Of a DNA stretch of 64,000 bases, positions 61,210 through 64,000 are shown in pieces. Source of the DNA: Hyphomicrobium sp. NDB2Meth4 (GTDB lineage: Bacteria; Pseudomonadota; Alphaproteobacteria; Rhizobiales; Hyphomicrobiaceae); the NCBI RefSeq assembly GCF_900117445.1, contig NZ_FPEJ01000006.1, positions 110,379 to 174,378 on the forward strand. The letters run 5' to 3'. Within the stretch, counting starts at the first letter, position 1; each line of letters opens with the position of its first letter. Below the pieces are notes generated by a model. It did not search any database. It had not been told where the DNA came from and worked only from the letters and a program-made list of their open reading frames with translations. Position numbers and translations under genes: made by a program.

Positions 61210-62265
61210 CTAACTGATTTGCATCCCGAGCCGCCAGTCTTTGAAACGAAGCGAAATGCAAATTTCGGTTCTCTGAATATCCTCGAAATAAGGGGGGCGG
61301 CGCGCCGCGGGGTCGGGCGGGGTGCCGAAAGAACCTTCGGCCCGCCCCTCCTGCCTTGACGCTCGGCCGCGCATAGGCGCGGCCCGACCCTTGGGCCTGG
61401 CCTTCAGACGTGCAGGCGATTGTGACTTGCCTGACGCCCCTGCCTTAGCCTTGCGCTTGGATCGAGCGCCGGACTTACCCCGCTGCTCTACGCATTGCGA
61501 TGGCGCGGCGCCCGCAGGCGCCGCCGCAACCACATACTGAGCCGATGGCACTGCTTTTGTCAGACGTATACGTTGCACAATATCTCTGACAGGTTCAGTG
61601 CCACGCTCAGCGTCGCGGGCCTTGTGCCGATACCAAGTGCGTCGGCTTTTACCCTTGGCCTTCCATGGTTCCAGTTTCTCGATTGAAGGAGGCTTCGGAG
61701 GTTGCGCTGCTTTCTCGGCGGCACGCTTCGCCGCCTGATAAGCGGTGTTGTTTCGCCGGTTCTCGACGTTCATCGCGCGCTTGGTCGCGCCAACCCAGCG
61801 GAAGGTGCGCATGCCAAGCCGTTGCCGTTCGTCTTTCGTGAGCCCCAGTAGTTCGCCGAACTGCGTCGCCGTCCATCGCCGCGGATTGAACGCTGCGTCG
61901 GTGATGACTTCCTCAAGCTCATCGGCATCGACCGCGGGGCAGTAGCGCCGTATCCACTCGATGGCCTGATCGGCGTCCGTTACGCTCGCAATGGCGACGG
62001 CAAAAGCGGTTTGCGCCTCGCGGCTCAACGGGCCGCGATGCAGCCGGTCAAACGCAAGGATCTCGACCTCATGCGCCCGCCGGGCGCGGAAGCTGAAGCT
62101 GCGCTTCGATGCGCGCCATGTTCGACCGCGGCCTTTGTAGCCGAGAACAACGCCCGCGATCATTTGAACTGTATCAGCCCAGTCGGGGATGATGCGCGCG
62201 AGGCGCGGATCGCTGGCGCGCATAGCGGCAGCGTTGAACGTCCCGGGGGATGGCATGGCGGTCAT
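61210..62265 (-). CDS. uncharacterised basic protein of the accessory region
   Basis: 351 residues. The first 200 are alpha-helical (AVAIASVTDADQAIEWIRRYCP, DELEEVITDAAFNPRRWTATQ, FGELLGLTKDERQRLGMRTFR) and could be a DNA-binding or replication-related domain. The middle has KAKGKSRRTWYRHKARDAER. From residue 225 it is low-complexity and rich in Arg, Lys and Ala. Similar proteins are found next to parB-like genes in rhizobial islands and plasmids. It starts with an ATGA overlap to the ParB-like reading frame upstream, suggesting the same operon before that gene was damaged. Confidence 0.6.
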   Translation of the reverse strand: MTAMPSPGTFNAAAMRASDPRLARIIPDWADTVQMIAGVVLGYKGRGRTWRASKRSFSFRARRAHEVEILAFDRLHRGPLSREAQTAFAVAIASVTDADQAIEWIRRYCPAVDADELEEVITDAAFNPRRWTATQFGELLGLTKDERQRLGMRTFRWVGATKRAMNVENRRNNTAYQAAKRAAEKAAQPPKPPSIEKLEPWKAKGKSRRTWYRHKARDAERGTEPVRDIVQRIRLTKAVPSAQYVVAAAPAGAAPSQCVEQRGKSGARSKRKAKAGASGKSQSPARLKARPKGRAAPMRGRASRQEGRAEGSFGTPPDPAARRPPYFEDIQRTEICISLRFKDWRLGMQIS

Positions 62266-63183
62266 GGCAGCACCCCCGCCAGCGCTGCGATTGCCCGACG
62301 CCGGTTCGGATACCGCCCGACCATCCGCAGCCCTTCAGGACGCGCGACGAACAACTGCACCCCATTGCGGGCGGAAATGATCCGTGCCGCAAGTCGATCG
62401 CCCTCAAATAAATGGAGCACCGGCTCTTGTGCCAATCCCGCGACACAATTATTTTCTGAGCACTTCCTTTTCGATGACATCCGCTTCGCACTGACGGGCT
62501 TGTCCCCCGGCGGTGCACTCGGCGTCCGCGGCTTCGCCTGCGCCGCCCGCTGCCGAATAACCTCGGCCTGCGCCTCGGGCGTCTTAGCCTTTGCAGCTTC
62601 GAGAAGGGCATCGCGGTTGTCGGCAAGGCCGTGCTTGTGCGCGGCCTCCTTCGCTTCCGGCGACAGGTTGCCGACCTTCATCGCGCGGCGAACCTCATCG
62701 CGAGGCATGTTGAGTTCGCGGGCTGTCTGACTGATGCCGCGACTACGATGCTGTGGGCCGGCCTTCCTCCCATCGGACAAGACTGCCTGCGCATCTTGGC
62801 GCAGTCTGTCCCTTCTTCCGTTCAGCCACCAACGCCACCCACCGCACGACAAGCTCGTCGCGTTCGAGCGCCGAGATCTCCCGCCGATGCAGGTTCTCCG
62901 CGATCTCCGCGAGCTTGCCGACTGCTACCGCGTCCGCGCCCCCGTTAAGCTCGGGCAGTTCGATGGCGTTGATTGCATCCCAACCGAGTTCAATCGCGGC
63001 TTGGAGCCGGTTGCGGCCGGCGACGATCTGCGCGCCGCACCCGGCGTAGCGCTGAACAAGAATAGGATTGAGCAGGCCGATTTCGGCCATGCTCGCCTTT
63101 AGCGCCGCAACCGTCGCAGGATCGGGTTGCCGGTCGTCAGGAACGCCGATGGTGGTTGGCGCGAGAAGGTTTATCTTGCTCAT
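62262..63183 (-). pseudogene. ParB-like nuclease-domain protein, frameshifted
   Basis: The N-terminal frame (62743-63183, 146 codons) begins MSKINLLAPT and has the ParB core: AEIGLLNPILVQ, IVAGRNRLQAAIELGW, and NLHRREISALERDELV. It then runs into a stop after RWEEGRPTAS. The second frame (open over 62262-62852) continues the family sequence: SDGRKAGPQHRSRGISQTARELN, VGNLSPEAKEAAHKHGL, LLEAAKAKTPEAQAEVI. The switch lies near 62760-62790, so one base was lost or gained there. If the shift is a sequencing error the gene is intact. It is a KorB/ParB-like regulator of the accessory element. Confidence 0.75.
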
Positions 63184-63237
63184 TTGTCGCCCCCCCTCGC
63201 AGCCATCCGGGCGCGCGCATCTTTTCGTGTCATGATC

Positions 63238-63465
63238 TCATGCGGCCCGAAGGCCGTCCCCCGTTGTCGAGCATTCCCGAATTCGTCCGTTGAACCACGC
63301 CTCAAGATCTTGACGCCGATAACGGACGCGAGGACGAACACCAGTCCCAACCCGAAGAAACTTGGGACCGCCTCCCGAACGACGAAGTCGCATCAGCAAT
63401 GCCTCGCTCACGCCGACCAGCACCGCTGCCTCGCGCGTATTCAACAGATCGTTCACATTCAGCAT
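63238..63465 (-). CDS. excisionase/AlpA-like HTH protein
   Basis: 75 residues from the ATG at 63465 with TGGGGG upstream; the frame is open 36 codons further. The sequence LLNTREAAVLVGVSEALLMRLRRSGGGP, then VRYRRQDLEAWFNGR, is the HTH_17 (MerR/AlpA/excisionase) pattern: a helix-turn-helix followed by a beta wing and a helix. Such proteins control excision of integrated elements or transcription of their genes. It lies 55 bp upstream of the ParB-like pseudogene on the same strand. Confidence 0.8.
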   Translation of the reverse strand: MLNVNDLLNTREAAVLVGVSEALLMRLRRSGGGPKFLRVGTGVRPRVRYRRQDLEAWFNGRIRECSTTGDGLRAA

Positions 63466-63880
63466 TTGACCCCCATAAAATGGAAAAGCCGCCCTGTTGA
63501 AAGGCGGCGGAATAACGCAAAACGTTCCGTGTTTATCGATATGTATTGCGCAAACGAAAAGTCCATACCGCATTTCTCAAGACGGTATCAGGGTATGGGA
63601 ATTATTTTCAAAGTGGGGCGAAATCATCCAACAAGGCGGTGACAATGGCGCCTTGCTTCGGCGGGGGACGTCCCCACGATCATCTCGTTACATCACTTCG
63701 ACCAGCATCTCGCACGCGCGGCAAACGCGTTCGAGCATCCACGCCCACTTGATCCATTGAACCAAGCGGTGGAAGTGACGGACGAGAGCCGGTTTATGAG
63801 AACGAGTTCTCATGTCCAACCCTCCGTACATCCTCAGCCGAGGTAGACCCTCGGCGGCCCGCTCGTCGCGGGTTGTGAAC
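63466..63880. other. intergenic, no gene supported
   Basis: About 415 bp. A short inverted repeat (GCCGCC ... GGCGGC, 63486-63508) precedes the HTH gene. Minus-strand frame 63688-63978 crosses the IS-type repeats and looks spurious. Confidence 0.45.
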
Positions 63881-63886
63881 CGGCAT

Positions 63887-63940
63887 GCAATTTTGACCCC
63901 TTGCTGGGGGTAATCGGCGCGCAATTTTGACCCTACCCCC
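63887..63940. repeat. IS21-type terminal repeats (end of an insertion sequence)
   Basis: GCAATTTTGACCCC at 63887-63900 recurs as GCAATTTTGACCCT at 63921-63934, each followed within a few bases by a C- or G-run. Multiple short direct repeats containing ATTTTGACCC are typical of the ends of IS21-family elements in alphaproteobacteria. No istA/istB reading frame is visible to the left, so the element probably lies to the right of the window or only the end survives. Confidence 0.55.
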
Positions 63941-64000
63941 TGTGCTGAGAACATTGCCCTTGGTGCGTGCGTCGGCACGAGGGCGAGCGGGGGATGATCA

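Noticed and set aside
63688..63978. Minus-strand frame of 96 codons at the right edge
   Set aside because: Runs through the IS-end direct repeats and has no domain.

Overview
The window reads as an alphaproteobacterial chromosome, probably Hyphomicrobiales (Rhizobiales). The base composition is GC-rich, a Ppx/GppA phosphatase lies next to rlmE, the tRNA-Gln(CTG) is of alphaproteobacterial type, and a ribbon-helix-helix gene of alphaproteobacterial type is present. The genus cannot be fixed from the sequence.

Layout: (1) 1-2787 is core genome: rlmE (cut by the left edge), a Ppx/GppA phosphatase, a secreted M15 peptidase and tRNA-Gln. (2) 2788-11431 looks like an integrated island. A tyrosine integrase sits directly behind the tRNA, followed by a DUF2442-HTH fusion, a membrane protein, a small HTH protein, a 1166-residue SF1 (Upf1-like) helicase, a convergent protein with an HEPN-like Rx5H motif, and two IS3 remnants. 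No right-hand attachment repeat was found. (3) 11432-54913 is one large minus-strand locus for surface protein secretion. (4) 55441-59010 is a Gly-rich autotransporter on the plus strand. (5) 59011-64000 carries small accessory genes, a ribbon-helix-helix protein, a frameshifted ParB-like gene, an excisionase-like HTH gene and repeats resembling an IS21-type end.

The main object is the two-partner secretion locus. It has two giant exoproteins (TpsA1, 4035 residues; TpsA2, about 4007) and a single TpsB/FhaC-type transporter. The TpsB operon also encodes a DUF2341-LamG-ExbB fusion, ExbD, a TonB, a porin, a coiled-coil periplasmic protein and a parvulin-type PPIase. Three paralogous cassettes, each STN-domain protein / ECF sigma factor / FecR anti-sigma, lie immediately upstream of TpsA1, of the TpsB operon and of TpsA2. 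Five proteins of the locus share a TonB-C-like end with a conserved PP...QP motif. There is no FecA-like receptor: the STN domain that normally sits on such a receptor is here on small secreted proteins. Terminator-like hairpins follow FecR of cassettes A and C, the PPIase gene and TpsA2.

Working interpretation (inference): TonB/ExbBD energy is coupled to secretion or surface display of the two giant proteins, and the three sigma/FecR/STN cassettes report on each part of the machine and switch it on. The two TpsA genes share about 2.05 kb of almost identical 5' sequence and about 1.18 kb of closely similar 3' sequence around diverged centres. This points to recent gene conversion of the secretion end and the C-terminal end.
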